DNA from: Lujinxingia vulgaris
Lineage (GTDB): Bacteria; Myxococcota_A; Bradymonadia; Bradymonadales; Bradymonadaceae
Direction: 5' to 3'
DNA: 64,000 nucleotides
NCBI RefSeq assembly: GCF_007997005.1
Contig: NZ_VOSL01000144.1
Location: forward strand, 1 to 64,000
Shown here: positions 56,154-64,000 of the stretch, piece after piece
How positions within the stretch are numbered: the stretch's first letter is position 1
Layout: the number at the start of each line of letters is the position of its first letter
Notes under the pieces: model-generated
Database searches by the model: none
What the model was told of the DNA's origin: nothing
Seen by the model: only the letters and a program-made list of their open reading frames with translations
Position numbers and translations under genes: made by a program

Positions 56154-57572
56154 TCAGCTCAGGCGGTGGAACTTGATGAGGTTGGTCTCGGTACCGTGTC
56201 CGGCCGGTGAGCCCATCACGACAATGATCTCGTCGCCCTTTTTGGCGCCGCGCTCGCGGCGCATCAGATCTTCGGCCCGCTGGAGCATCAGGTCAGTGCT
56301 CTGTGACATCTCCAGCAGGTAAGGCTCAACGCCCCAGTAGAGGGCCATCTGCCGGTAGACCTGCTCGGAGGGCGTGCAGGCGATGATCGTGTTGGTGGGG
56401 CGGTAGGTCATCATCAGCCGGGCGGTCGCTCCCGAGGTGGTCAGGACCACCAGGCCGGAGACGTTGAGTTCGTCGGCGGCGATTGCCGCCGCGCGGGCCA
56501 CCGCGTTTGGGAAGGTCTTGAGGTGGCTGATGGAGCGAGGCTCGGGCAGGGAGTGGAAGCGTGGAGAACGCTCCACCTCTTCGATGATCGAGCTCATCAT
56601 GCGCACCGCCTCAATCGGGTAGCGCCCGGCGGCGGTCTCGCCAGAGAGCATCACCGCGTCGGTACCGTCGAGGATGGCGTTGGCGACATCGGAGGCTTCC
56701 GCGCGGGTAGGGCGGAAGTTCTCCGTCATGGACTCGAGCATCTGGGTGGCGGTGATGGTGAGCCGCCCCTGTTCGTTGGCGCGAGCGATGCACATCTTCT
56801 GGAGCATCGGGACTTTCTGCGGGGGCATCTCCACGCCCAGGTCGCCGCGGGCGATCATGATGCCGTCGGAGACGGCGATGATGTCATCGATCTCGGCGAT
56901 GGCCTGCGGTTTTTCGATCTTGGAGATGATCTTGATCGACTCGGCGGCGCTCTCGGGCATCCGCGAGCGCAGCTGATGAATATCGAGCGCGGAGCGCACA
57001 AAGCTCAGGGCGACGTAGTCGACACCCAGCTCCATGCCGAACTCCAGATCTTCGCGATCCTTCTCGGTCATGCTGGGAGCGGAGACGGCGGCGGTGGGCA
57101 GGTTGATGCCTTTGTTGTTTTTGAGCGTGCCCGCGACTTCCACCAGCGTGCGTACGTCCGGGCCCTGAACATCGACGACACGCAGGCGAATCAGGCCGTC
57201 GTCGAGCAGCAGGATGTCGCCGGGGCGCACGTCGCGATGGAGATCTTTGTAGGTGGTGGAGACGCGCTCCTGGTCGCCAATGATGTCGTCGACCGTGATC
57301 ACAAACTCATCGCCACGCGCCAGCTCGACGGAGCCCGTCTCAAAGGTACCCACCCGAATCTTGGGGCCCTGAAGATCCTGGAGGATGGCCACCGGTCGAC
57401 GTAGCTCCCGCGAGAGCTCACGCACCATGGTGTAGGTGGCGCGGTGGTCGTCGTGGGAGCCGTGGGAGAAGTTGAGCCGGGCGACGTTCATCCCGGCTTT
57501 GATCATCTCGGTGAGGACCTCTGGAGAGTTGGAGGCGGGCCCGAGAGTACAGACAATTTTGGCGTGGCGCAT
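56154..57572 (-). CDS. pyk: pyruvate kinase
   Basis: A 472-residue pyruvate kinase. RHAKIVCTLGPAS, ARLNFSHGSHDDH, the metal-binding MIARGDLGVEMP and ATQMLESMTENFRPTRAEASDVANAILDGTDAVMLSGETA are the family motifs, with catalytic Lys in IISKIEKPQA. It makes ATP and pyruvate from phosphoenolpyruvate. I start at the ATG at 57572; a GTG two codons upstream is possible. Together with pgi it gives two glycolytic genes flanking the diguanylate cyclase. Confidence 0.97.
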   Translation of the reverse strand: MRHAKIVCTLGPASNSPEVLTEMIKAGMNVARLNFSHGSHDDHRATYTMVRELSRELRRPVAILQDLQGPKIRVGTFETGSVELARGDEFVITVDDIIGDQERVSTTYKDLHRDVRPGDILLLDDGLIRLRVVDVQGPDVRTLVEVAGTLKNNKGINLPTAAVSAPSMTEKDREDLEFGMELGVDYVALSFVRSALDIHQLRSRMPESAAESIKIISKIEKPQAIAEIDDIIAVSDGIMIARGDLGVEMPPQKVPMLQKMCIARANEQGRLTITATQMLESMTENFRPTRAEASDVANAILDGTDAVMLSGETAAGRYPIEAVRMMSSIIEEVERSPRFHSLPEPRSISHLKTFPNAVARAAAIAADELNVSGLVVLTTSGATARLMMTYRPTNTIIACTPSEQVYRQMALYWGVEPYLLEMSQSTDLMLQRAEDLMRRERGAKKGDEIIVVMGSPAGHGTETNLIKFHRLS

Positions 57573-57612
57573 GGTCACCGCAATGGTTCAAAGAGCATGA
57601 AAAACGACGCGT

Positions 57613-58698
57613 TCAGGAGTCGAGGCACACCGAGGCGTTCTCGATGGTTCCCACGATCTGGCGCGTTCCACAGATGATACGAAGGTTGTTGCCAGCAGGG
57701 TCCAGAGGGCAAACGCCCTCGGAGCAGCGGGGCTGACACCACTGCTCACCGCCAATGGCGATGCATTCGCTGCCTTCGGGGCAGCCTCCGGCCTGGCAGT
57801 TGCGCGTGCAATAGCCGATGGCGATATCGTCGGAGTCCGAGAAGTAGTCCAGCCGGCAGGTCTCCGAGGCGCACTCGGTGTTGGAGGTGCAGCGCGCGCC
57901 GATGGACTTCAAGGCGTCAGGGACACACGCGTTGGCCCAGGCGATCTCGCCATCGACCTCGGTGTGCACGGCTACACAGCGCATGTCTTCACGGGCGCAG
58001 CTGACCTGGCATCGCTCCAGGCAGTGAGGCTCCTGCTGATGTTCGATGCCCTCGACGTTCCAGCAGGCCTCGTTGTCACCACAGGACGCACTCTGACAGT
58101 TGCTGGTGCAGTAGGAGGTGCCGCCCACGTTCAGACAGCTGCCGCCGGCGCACTCGCTGTCGGCGGAACACTCGGCGCCGTTGGCCAGACCATCGCGACA
58201 CTCACCGGCGGCGCAGACCTGGCCCCCGGTGCAGGTGTCGGTACGGTAGGCCAGGCCGGTGGCGCGGCAGGTGAGCTGGGTCTGGGCGTCGACACAGCGC
58301 GACTCTCCCGGCGTGCAGATTGGGTCCGGCTCACAGACGCCGGCGCTGCAAGAGGAGCCCTCCTCGCACGGGTCGGGCTCGTAGGCCGTGCCGGTCTCGT
58401 TGCACACCTCGCGTGCGCCTCCGGCGCCGCAGCGCGCGGTGCCAGCGCAGCAGACCGGGCAGGGATCGGGGGCGGTGTCGACGTCATCTGCGTCGTTGCC
58501 CGTGTCCACAGGGTCGGGAGACGTGTCGTCGGTCGCGTCACTCTCCGAGGCGTCCTCTCCGGTGTCAGTGGCGACGATGGGAGCGTCTACGCCGGAACAT
58601 GCCGAAAGCAGCGCGAGCAAGAGCAGGGAGAGCAGCGTCAGAATGGCCCGGCGCGCAGCGCCGCGGGCAGATGAGTTGCGCGCGCGATCGAGATCCAT
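57613..58698 (-). CDS. Cys-rich surface lipoprotein
   Basis: A 361-residue lipoprotein: LLLLALLSAC lipobox, then an acidic Asp/Thr/Ser/Pro stalk (about residues 40-80), then about 280 residues with more than 30 Cys in repeated short modules (SxCxxGxC, CTSNCQSASCGDNEAC, TRNCQAGGCPEGSEC). The pairs imply disulfide-bonded extracellular domains. Such Cys-rich lipoproteins are abundant in Myxococcota and Bradymonadia; function unknown, perhaps adhesion or prey contact. GGAG sits five bases before the ATG at 58698. Confidence 0.82.
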   Translation of the reverse strand: MDLDRARNSSARGAARRAILTLLSLLLLALLSACSGVDAPIVATDTGEDASESDATDDTSPDPVDTGNDADDVDTAPDPCPVCCAGTARCGAGGAREVCNETGTAYEPDPCEEGSSCSAGVCEPDPICTPGESRCVDAQTQLTCRATGLAYRTDTCTGGQVCAAGECRDGLANGAECSADSECAGGSCLNVGGTSYCTSNCQSASCGDNEACWNVEGIEHQQEPHCLERCQVSCAREDMRCVAVHTEVDGEIAWANACVPDALKSIGARCTSNTECASETCRLDYFSDSDDIAIGYCTRNCQAGGCPEGSECIAIGGEQWCQPRCSEGVCPLDPAGNNLRIICGTRQIVGTIENASVCLDS

Positions 58699-58830
58699 CG
58701 AGACTCCACAGGTTGGGCCGGCCACCACCGGGCGCAGGGCAAAAGTCAGCTTGAGAAACCGCGCTCAGACTAGGTTCTTGCCGCGCTGAATGCAACCGGG
58801 TTCGCGGGCCTGTCGACCCGCGCAGGCCCT

Positions 58831-59247
58831 CTAGCCCTGTGCGGAGTTGGGGGGGGCGTCGCCCGTCGATGCGAGGGCGTTTTCAAGTTCGGCGGCCAGG
58901 GCTTCGGTGTGGGCGCGGAGTTCGCGTAGCTCCCGTCGACGGGACTCCAGCGCCGACTGACCGTAGAGCCAGCCACCGGCAGCGCAGAGCAGGGCGGCGG
59001 GGAGACGCCCGCGTAGCCAGTCGGAGCCTCCGGACATCAACCCGACTTGAGCGCCGATCACAGCGAGCTGGTTGGCGGTGCTGGCGTTGGTGTCGCTCAT
59101 GTCCAGCTGAGCTCGCAGTCCGCCAAGACGGGCGCGCGCGGCGCGTAGCTCACCGCGTCGGATATGCGCTTCGACCCGGATCAACTCGCGAGAGAGGCTC
59201 CCGAGCTCGGATTCAAGTTGTTGAAGTGGACCTCGAATGGTGGGCAT
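58831..59247 (-). CDS. small helical protein with one hydrophobic segment
   Basis: A 138-residue protein. Two charged coiled-coil-like halves (LESELGSLSRELIRVEAHI; ALESRRRELRELRAHTEAL) flank a short apolar segment (LPAALLCAAGGWLYG) that might be a membrane hairpin or buried core. GAGG precedes the ATG at 59247 by five bases. The open frame extends 33 codons upstream but has no ribosome site. No family recognised. Confidence 0.65.
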   Translation of the reverse strand: MPTIRGPLQQLESELGSLSRELIRVEAHIRRGELRAARARLGGLRAQLDMSDTNASTANQLAVIGAQVGLMSGGSDWLRGRLPAALLCAAGGWLYGQSALESRRRELRELRAHTEALAAELENALASTGDAPPNSAQG

Positions 59248-59342
59248 ATCGTCCTCAGTCGGTAGCAAAGCAAAGCGGGTGCGGTTGTAAGGAGCGCCAA
59301 ATCTTGCGAAGTCACCGGCGAAGTCAAGCCAACGGCCGCGCT

Positions 59343-60491
59343 TCAACCGGAAATCTCAAAAGGAACGCGCACCGCCTGGGCCACCGTGAGTGGGTCGCCG
59401 GTGTCGAGTTGTTGCGCGCGACCCTGGGAGTCGAATGCGCGCACGGTGAGGGTGTGCGAGCCGGGGCTTAGCCCTTCGAGGGTGGCGCTCCAGCGAACCC
59501 AGACGTTGGGGAGCGGCCACTCGTCGTCGCTCTGCGCAGCGTCGGCCATCAGGGTCTGCAGCGCTGGCGAGAGGCTCTGACGAACCTCATCGGCGTCATC
59601 GCCGAGAAGGTCCGCCTGCTCCTCGGGGCCATCGTCGACGCTGAAGCGGACCTCGGTGATCGCCGCGTCGCCGCTGACGGCCACTCCCACGATCGTGACA
59701 TCCGGGCCTTCCAGTGTGGCGCTTCGCCCGGCCAGGGTGATGGTGTGGTTGGCCAGGGCCATTTTTCCGGGCGCGTCGATGCTCTCGACGCCCCGGAAGC
59801 GCACCGTCTCATAGACACCAAAGGCTTCGTCACTGGCGGTGAAGTCCAGGCGCTCCAGCCACTTCATGTTTTTGTAGCCCCACATCTCCGGGATGATCAG
59901 GCGCACGGGGCCGCCGCGAAGTCGGCTCAAGGGCTCGCCATTGAGCTCGTAGGCGAGCATCACGGGAAGCTGGTCTTCGGAGGTGAGGCGCTCCAGCGGG
60001 ATGTTGCTGGTGAACCCATCGGCGCCGAAGGTGCGGATCTTGACCGCGTCCTGTGGGATTGCGATCGCGTCGAGCACCGCAGCGAGCGGCACGCCCGTGA
60101 AGAGGCCGTTGGCGATCAGGCTGGTAAGCAGGGGCCCGAGGTTAAGGCTGAAGACACAGCGCAGGGTCTTGAAGTAGGTCAGCTCCTCGCCCTCTGCGCC
60201 CAGCTCCCGAAGCTGCTGGTAGGTCAGCGCTCCGAGCTCCTGGTCTCCGGTGGTGATGGTCAATCGCCAGTCGTCGGCGGCGATGTCAGGGGCATCTTCT
60301 TTGGCGATGGAGTTGCCGCTCTGCCAGAACCACACCCCGTCGTCCTGGGGGGTCACAAAGGGGGTGGCGCCGGCGGTGCCAAAGGTCTCCACATCGACGA
60401 ACTCGCAGCCGCTCGTAAAGCGCAGCGCGAGCAGCGCAGCAGAGCCTGTGGCGAGCGTTTTTAGAAACTCACGGCGGTTAAAACGCGTCAT
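59343..60491 (-). CDS. Tat-exported molybdopterin oxidoreductase (sulfite oxidase/MsrP fold)
   Basis: A 382-residue protein. The twin-arginine signal RREFLKT (residues 6-12) is followed by LRFTSGC, so Cys29 may be lipidated after Tat export. The sulfite-oxidase-type domain has a candidate Mo-ligating Cys112 in TLRCVFSLN, then VRLIIPEMWGYKNMKWLERLDF, the anion-site and cofactor region. Residues 270-382 form an Ig-like dimerisation domain (EVRFSVDDGPEEQ; GSHTLTVRAFDSQGR). Likely a periplasmic molybdoenzyme reducing or oxidising sulfur or other small molecules; partner heme or membrane subunit is not adjacent. GGAG precedes the ATG. It follows the beta-barrel gene by 10 bases. Confidence 0.85.
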   Translation of the reverse strand: MTRFNRREFLKTLATGSAALLALRFTSGCEFVDVETFGTAGATPFVTPQDDGVWFWQSGNSIAKEDAPDIAADDWRLTITTGDQELGALTYQQLRELGAEGEELTYFKTLRCVFSLNLGPLLTSLIANGLFTGVPLAAVLDAIAIPQDAVKIRTFGADGFTSNIPLERLTSEDQLPVMLAYELNGEPLSRLRGGPVRLIIPEMWGYKNMKWLERLDFTASDEAFGVYETVRFRGVESIDAPGKMALANHTITLAGRSATLEGPDVTIVGVAVSGDAAITEVRFSVDDGPEEQADLLGDDADEVRQSLSPALQTLMADAAQSDDEWPLPNVWVRWSATLEGLSPGSHTLTVRAFDSQGRAQQLDTGDPLTVAQAVRVPFEISG

Positions 60492-60501
60492 AAAGGCTCC
60501 A

Positions 60502-61392
60502 TCAGGGGGCGAACTCGTAGGCGACACCGACGATGAGGTCGGTGCTCTGGACGGTGTTGACCCCCCAGGGGGTGAGCATCACGTCCAGGCTCAGCTGAAC
60601 ATCGCCCGGGATGCTGGCGATCACGCTGGGGCCGACTTTCAAGTAGCTCTGGGTGAGCGGGGTGAGGTTGAAGATGTCGAGCGCCTCCGGTGGTCCCAGC
60701 CCGATGACGGACTGTGCTACGCCACGGATCCAGACCGCGTCGTGCGGCGCCCAGCCCACTTCGGCCATGATCGGGATCTCGTCGTACATGGTCACGCGCT
60801 CGCCGCCTGCTGCCTGACGATCGCCACGCAGACGATAACCCACGCTCATCGAGGCGTAGAAAGGACGCGGCCAGAGGCTGGCCCCCACGGAGAGTCCGAG
60901 CTCATGCTCGCGGACGCCGTTACCGAGGGTGGGGACCATCGGGTCGGGATCGGCGGTGTAGCCGGTCGGGGACTTGGTGGCGGCGTAGGCGGAGAGGACC
61001 ACCGGGGCTTCAATGATGCTTGCGCGAGCCCCCAGCCAGACGTCACCCAGCCCGCTGACGCGGGCGCGCTGGAGGTCGCTCTCCAGCGTCAGGGATTGGA
61101 ACGCGGCGCTGCCGTAAAGGGTCAGGCGCGGCAAGATGCCGTACTCGGCGTAGCCAAAGGCTGCTGTGGAGGCAAAGGTGCCCGCGACGTCGTCGCTGAG
61201 CAGCTGGAAGGTCTCGCCGGTTTCTTTGTACTGCTGGTCGGCGCGCGCGTGGCCCAGGCTGAGCTTGGCGTAGAAGCCACGGTCGGGTTGGGTCCAGGCT
61301 CCGGCGACGGCCGGGCTTGCCGGCATGAGCAGCAGGAGCGCCAGGCTCATTGCGATCGTTCGGATCACGATCCGAGGGGTGATATCGCGCAT
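60502..61392 (-). CDS. outer-membrane beta-barrel protein
   Basis: A 296-residue protein with signal peptide (SLALLLLMPASPAVAGA) and a mature part of alternating strands rich in Gly, Tyr and Leu (LSLGHARADQQY; AFGYAEYGILPRLTLYGSAAF; GLSVGASLWPRPFYASMSVGYRL; LIVGVAYEFAP), ending in a Phe-Ala-Pro close to the usual C-terminal aromatic. About 12 strands. Family not certain. It is transcribed just before the molybdoenzyme gene. Confidence 0.75.
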   Translation of the reverse strand: MRDITPRIVIRTIAMSLALLLLMPASPAVAGAWTQPDRGFYAKLSLGHARADQQYKETGETFQLLSDDVAGTFASTAAFGYAEYGILPRLTLYGSAAFQSLTLESDLQRARVSGLGDVWLGARASIIEAPVVLSAYAATKSPTGYTADPDPMVPTLGNGVREHELGLSVGASLWPRPFYASMSVGYRLRGDRQAAGGERVTMYDEIPIMAEVGWAPHDAVWIRGVAQSVIGLGPPEALDIFNLTPLTQSYLKVGPSVIASIPGDVQLSLDVMLTPWGVNTVQSTDLIVGVAYEFAP

Positions 61393-61497
61393 GCGCAAAC
61401 CCGAAAGGAGGGAATCAAAGACAGCCCTGAGCTTCAGCAGGCAGCCAGCTTAACCGCAGTGATCGGGTGATACCAGAGGCGATCAAGGGCCGAACGC

Positions 61498-62736
61498 TCA
61501 GCGTTGCCCGCGAAGCTGCTGCAAGACCACGCTGAGGGCGACAATGACGTTCCCTGGTGCCAGTACGACAAGAAGGTAAGGCAGGACCCCGCCGATGGCC
61601 ATGAGCATTGCGACGAAGACGATAAAGTCTTTGCGAAACGCGTAGTGCAGAAGGGAGAGCGCGCGCTTGAGCGGCGAGGGGGATGTGTCTTCGCTCTTAA
61701 AGCTCCACTCGAAGGCCAGGAGGTCGCCGCGGCCTCGGGCAATCAGCCAGCGGTAATACACGATCATGCTGGCGAGCTTGCCGGCGCCGGCGGCCAGGCC
61801 CAGGTAGAGCCAGATGTCGGGGCCGATGGTGGCCAGCCCGGTCTCCATTGTGCGCCAGGCGCCCACGCCCAGACCGATGTAAAGCAGCAGGTCGGAGAGG
61901 TCGTCGCTCACCGTATCGAGCCACTCGCCGAGGACGCTGAATTCATAGCGGACTCTGGCGAGCTCTCCGTCGACGCCGTCAATGACCGAGTTGAGCTGGT
62001 AGAGGATCCCCGCAGCGAGAAAGGCTGCATAACCCCCGACGCCGGCGGCCACAGCGGCGGCGATGCCCAGCGAGAAGGTGATCGCCGAGATGTGGTTAGG
62101 GCCGACGGGCGTGGCGACGAGCGCGCGGCTCATCGTCAGGCTCAAGTGACGGTTGAGGTGGCGCGAGACGATGCCGTCCTGCGGTTTGCGGCAGTCGTTG
62201 AAGAGGGCGTTTTCCGCCCGAGCGACGTCTTCGGGTCCGCGCAGCAGAAGGGACCATCCCTCAGAGGTGTGGGCATCGGTCGGCGAGGGCGAAGCGGCGC
62301 GAAGCGCCGCGAGTTCGGCCAGCCCGTCTTGATTCTGTGTGTACGCCACAGCGTGGATCTGGTGTTCACCGAGATTTAGCCGCTCGCCGGTGCGGCCTGC
62401 CTCGCAGCGCTCGACGGCGCGTTGCACCACCGCGCGTTGGAAGACGCGGTCGGCGGGGATCGTCAGCAGGACGCTCGGCTGAAGATCTTCGAGCAGCGCC
62501 GCGACCTGGCTCGCATCGACGATATGGACTTCGCCGCGCCGACGTGTCGCCCCAGAGAGCGCCTCGCTCAACCGGGGGGCGGCCCAGCGGGCGTCGCTCA
62601 CGATCACGACTGTCGCGACGCCACTGACAAGGCACATCCGGGCGATGCGGTCGATCAGGGCGAGCCCGGCGATCTCCACATCCGGGGAGAGTTCGTCGGG
62701 CAGGGTGCCCGGGTCGGTGATGGCGATGGTGGTCAT
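61498..62736 (-). CDS. CDP-alcohol phosphatidyltransferase fused to a degenerate nucleotidyltransferase-like domain
   Basis: A 412-residue membrane protein. Residues 253-278 hold the complete CDP-alcohol motif DGxDGxxAR...GxxxDxxxD (Asp253, Asp256, Asp274, Asp278), and several membrane helices follow. The region RKPQDGIVSRHLNRHLSL before it resembles the di-myo-inositol-phosphate-phosphate synthase branch of bifunctional IPCT-DIPPS proteins. Residues 1-170 look like the nucleotidyltransferase half (IAGLALIDRIARM; LLTIPADRVFQ), but the glycine-rich GxGTR nucleotide loop is missing, so that half is probably inactive. It may join a polar head group, perhaps inositol phosphate, to a lipid or soluble acceptor. 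Ten bases after the PilZ gene. Confidence 0.8.
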   Translation of the reverse strand: MTTIAITDPGTLPDELSPDVEIAGLALIDRIARMCLVSGVATVVIVSDARWAAPRLSEALSGATRRRGEVHIVDASQVAALLEDLQPSVLLTIPADRVFQRAVVQRAVERCEAGRTGERLNLGEHQIHAVAYTQNQDGLAELAALRAASPSPTDAHTSEGWSLLLRGPEDVARAENALFNDCRKPQDGIVSRHLNRHLSLTMSRALVATPVGPNHISAITFSLGIAAAVAAGVGGYAAFLAAGILYQLNSVIDGVDGELARVRYEFSVLGEWLDTVSDDLSDLLLYIGLGVGAWRTMETGLATIGPDIWLYLGLAAGAGKLASMIVYYRWLIARGRGDLLAFEWSFKSEDTSPSPLKRALSLLHYAFRKDFIVFVAMLMAIGGVLPYLLVVLAPGNVIVALSVVLQQLRGQR

Positions 62737-62746
62737 AACAGGCAGC

Positions 62747-63157
62747 TCAGCGCGCCGTCTCGGCGTAGAGTTGCTGAGCGAGCTCGCGCTCGTCGGAGCT
62801 CTCGCAGAGGAACTCGAGCCCGTAGGCGCGTCGTCCGGCGACCTCGGTGCGGCGGCGGACGAGGGCGCGCAGCGCGAACTTCTGGACCTCAGGGCCCCCG
62901 ATGACGGTCACCGTCAGGTCGACCTCGGTGCCGTCGGCGATGGTCGATTCGGTTTTGACCAGGCAACCGTTGAGGCTGACGTTGACCACCTGTCCAAAAA
63001 TCTCGCGCGGGCCGCCGCTCCAGGTCATCGTGGCGATGGCGCGGGTGGCGTGGCGGCGGATGCGGGTGTGCGGGCCGGGTTCAAAGATCGGTGCGCCCGG
63101 GCCGGAGCGAAGCTCGGTGGTGGCGGGGGCGTCGATGTTCAGGGGGGATGCGCTCAT
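62747..63157 (-). CDS. PilZ-domain c-di-GMP receptor
   Basis: A 136-residue protein with a canonical PilZ site: RxxxR as RHATR and NxSxxG as NVSLNG, then VDLTVTVIGGP and AYGLEFL. So it should bind c-di-GMP, the product of enzymes like that at 55093. The ATG at 63157 has GGAGG five bases upstream. Its stop is 10 bases before the CDP-alcohol transferase gene, suggesting co-regulation of c-di-GMP and envelope lipid or polysaccharide functions. Confidence 0.88.
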   Translation of the reverse strand: MSASPLNIDAPATTELRSGPGAPIFEPGPHTRIRRHATRAIATMTWSGGPREIFGQVVNVSLNGCLVKTESTIADGTEVDLTVTVIGGPEVQKFALRALVRRRTEVAGRRAYGLEFLCESSDERELAQQLYAETAR

Positions 63158-63275
63158 GATGACCTCCGTGTCTGAAAAGCGTGGGTCGACCGATCCGTGG
63201 TCGTCGTCGCGTGAAGGGCACAACCCCGTGCCCGATGCGACCGCCGCAGGTTAACCCGGGAGATCGGAGGCGCAA

Positions 63276-63815
63276 CTATTTTTCCGACGCGTTGTCGTCC
63301 TCGTGCAGACGAAGATCGCCGCCGGGCAGTCGCAGCACATAGCCGCGCGCGTCTTCCGCCAGGTAGTCGGCGATGCTGTGATACACAGAGCGTTTAAAGC
63401 GCGCCTCGAAGCGCCCCTCCTTAACGGGCGCGTAGAGACGGCCGCCCTCGGCGTAGCGCAGAGTGTTGGCGTGCAGATCCTCTTTGGTGCCGTCGCTCAG
63501 CCAGATGCGCGGCGGGACGGCCTCCCAGTCGGCGCGATCCACGAAAAAGCCGGTGTCTTCGACGACGATGGGGTAGGTAAATCGCCCGATCTCCAGCACC
63601 CAGGTGCCGCCTTCCGTGCGGTTGACGCTGCGGCTGAAGAGGTCGACGACGCGCTGGTTTTCAAAACGAAGGCCCTCGTGCAGCCAGGTGCCGTTGGCGT
63701 CGAGACGGATCTCCTGCAGGGTTCCGCCCTGACGCAGGAAGTCCTGGACCACCGGGGGGAGCGTGGGATCGATGCTGTCGTGTGACGGGGAGGCGTTGTT
63801 ATCGTGATCAGCCAT
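63276..63815 (-). CDS. DUF1285 family protein
   Basis: A 179-residue protein. WLHEGLRFENQRVVDLFSRSVNRTEGGTWVLEIGRFTYPIVVEDTGFFV and RIWLSDGTKEDL match the DUF1285 pattern; the fold is beta-rich, and no enzymatic function is known. GGAGGAG lies upstream of the ATG at 63815. Its ATG overlaps the stop of the preceding gene (ATGGCTGA), implying translational coupling. Confidence 0.8.
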   Translation of the reverse strand: MADHDNNASPSHDSIDPTLPPVVQDFLRQGGTLQEIRLDANGTWLHEGLRFENQRVVDLFSRSVNRTEGGTWVLEIGRFTYPIVVEDTGFFVDRADWEAVPPRIWLSDGTKEDLHANTLRYAEGGRLYAPVKEGRFEARFKRSVYHSIADYLAEDARGYVLRLPGGDLRLHEDDNASEK

Positions 63816-63999
63816 GACGCTCCTCCACCACAACGGGACGACCGCGCTCAAACGCGAAGATCGCGCGGGTCATCGGCGTGTCGCTGGTTTCAAAGACCTC
63901 GTCGGTGGCCGCGCGAAGCTGCTCGAGGTTCCCGTCACTGGACTCGTGAATCACCAGCAGATGATCGGGGGAAGGGAGTGAGAAACGCAGACCAGAGCC
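63808..63999 (-). CDS. C-terminal fragment of an unknown protein, cut by the window edge
   Basis: The minus-strand frame from 63999 reads GSGLRFSLPSPDHLLVIHES and ends VVVEERHG at a TGA overlapping the DUF1285 start. About 63 residues are visible. I do not recognise a family. Confidence 0.55.
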   Translation of the reverse strand, partial: GSGLRFSLPSPDHLLVIHESSDGNLEQLRAATDEVFETSDTPMTRAIFAFERGRPVVVEERHG

Positions 64000-64000
64000 G

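Overview
The window is high-GC bacterial chromosome, densely packed with short intergenic gaps and no rRNA, tRNA, phage or transposon genes that I can see. The gene set points to a predatory-type or marine deltaproteobacterial lineage: a Hanks-type Ser/Thr kinase, an FHA-GGDEF protein, giant TPR and HEAT-repeat proteins, a Cys-rich surface lipoprotein with an Asp/Thr-rich stalk, and an Lgt-like paralogue. Myxococcota/Bradymonadia is my best guess; this is inference from gene families, not from a marker gene. Antisense ORFs are long everywhere because of GC bias, and I treated them as shadows.

Layout. 1-3.6 kb (minus): an acyl-CoA oxidation operon (3-hydroxyacyl-CoA dehydrogenase, crotonase, acyl-CoA dehydrogenase, stand-alone B12-binding mutase subunit, second acyl-CoA dehydrogenase cut by the window edge). 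3.8-10.6 kb: tail-anchored Ser/Thr kinase, quinone oxidoreductase, DHH-DHHA1-CBS protein, a 48-aa membrane protein, deoxynucleoside kinase, MFS transporter and an unknown protein. 10.8-17.3 kb: lon, greA (with a leader hairpin) and carB. 17.4-23 kb: Na+/alanine-type symporter with an inserted domain, a beta-barrel protein, a yfgM-bamB-like pair and trmB. 23-30.6 kb: metallo-beta-lactamase hydrolase, Lgt-like protein, histidine kinase, DUF72 protein, helical unknown, SDR, a tandem palindromic repeat array and RarD.

30.7-44.4 kb: rhodanese-MoeB fusion, HEAT-repeat exported protein, the maf-yggS-proC-divIVA run, a membrane-anchored HExxH peptidase and a 1727-residue TPR protein. 44.5-49.3 kb: a complete troABCDR-type metal ABC transporter with its DtxR/MntR-family regulator and a matching operator-like dyad over the promoter, then a DUF393 protein. 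49.3-54.9 kb: folD-gcvT-gcvH-gcvPA (gcvPB absent here) and pgi. 55-64 kb: FHA-GGDEF diguanylate cyclase, pyruvate kinase, Cys-rich lipoprotein, Tat-exported molybdoenzyme with a beta-barrel partner, a CDP-alcohol phosphatidyltransferase fused to a degenerate nucleotidyltransferase, PilZ and DUF1285 proteins, and a second partial gene at the edge.

How it fits together: the folD-gcv run feeds glycine carbon into folate; the tro operon looks metal-autoregulated; GGDEF and PilZ proteins show c-di-GMP signalling. Nothing here is a recognisable defence or CRISPR system. The most unusual sequence structures are the 43-44 bp palindromic repeat array at 29265-29560, the mutually exclusive hairpins at 38054-38117 and the greA leader hairpin.
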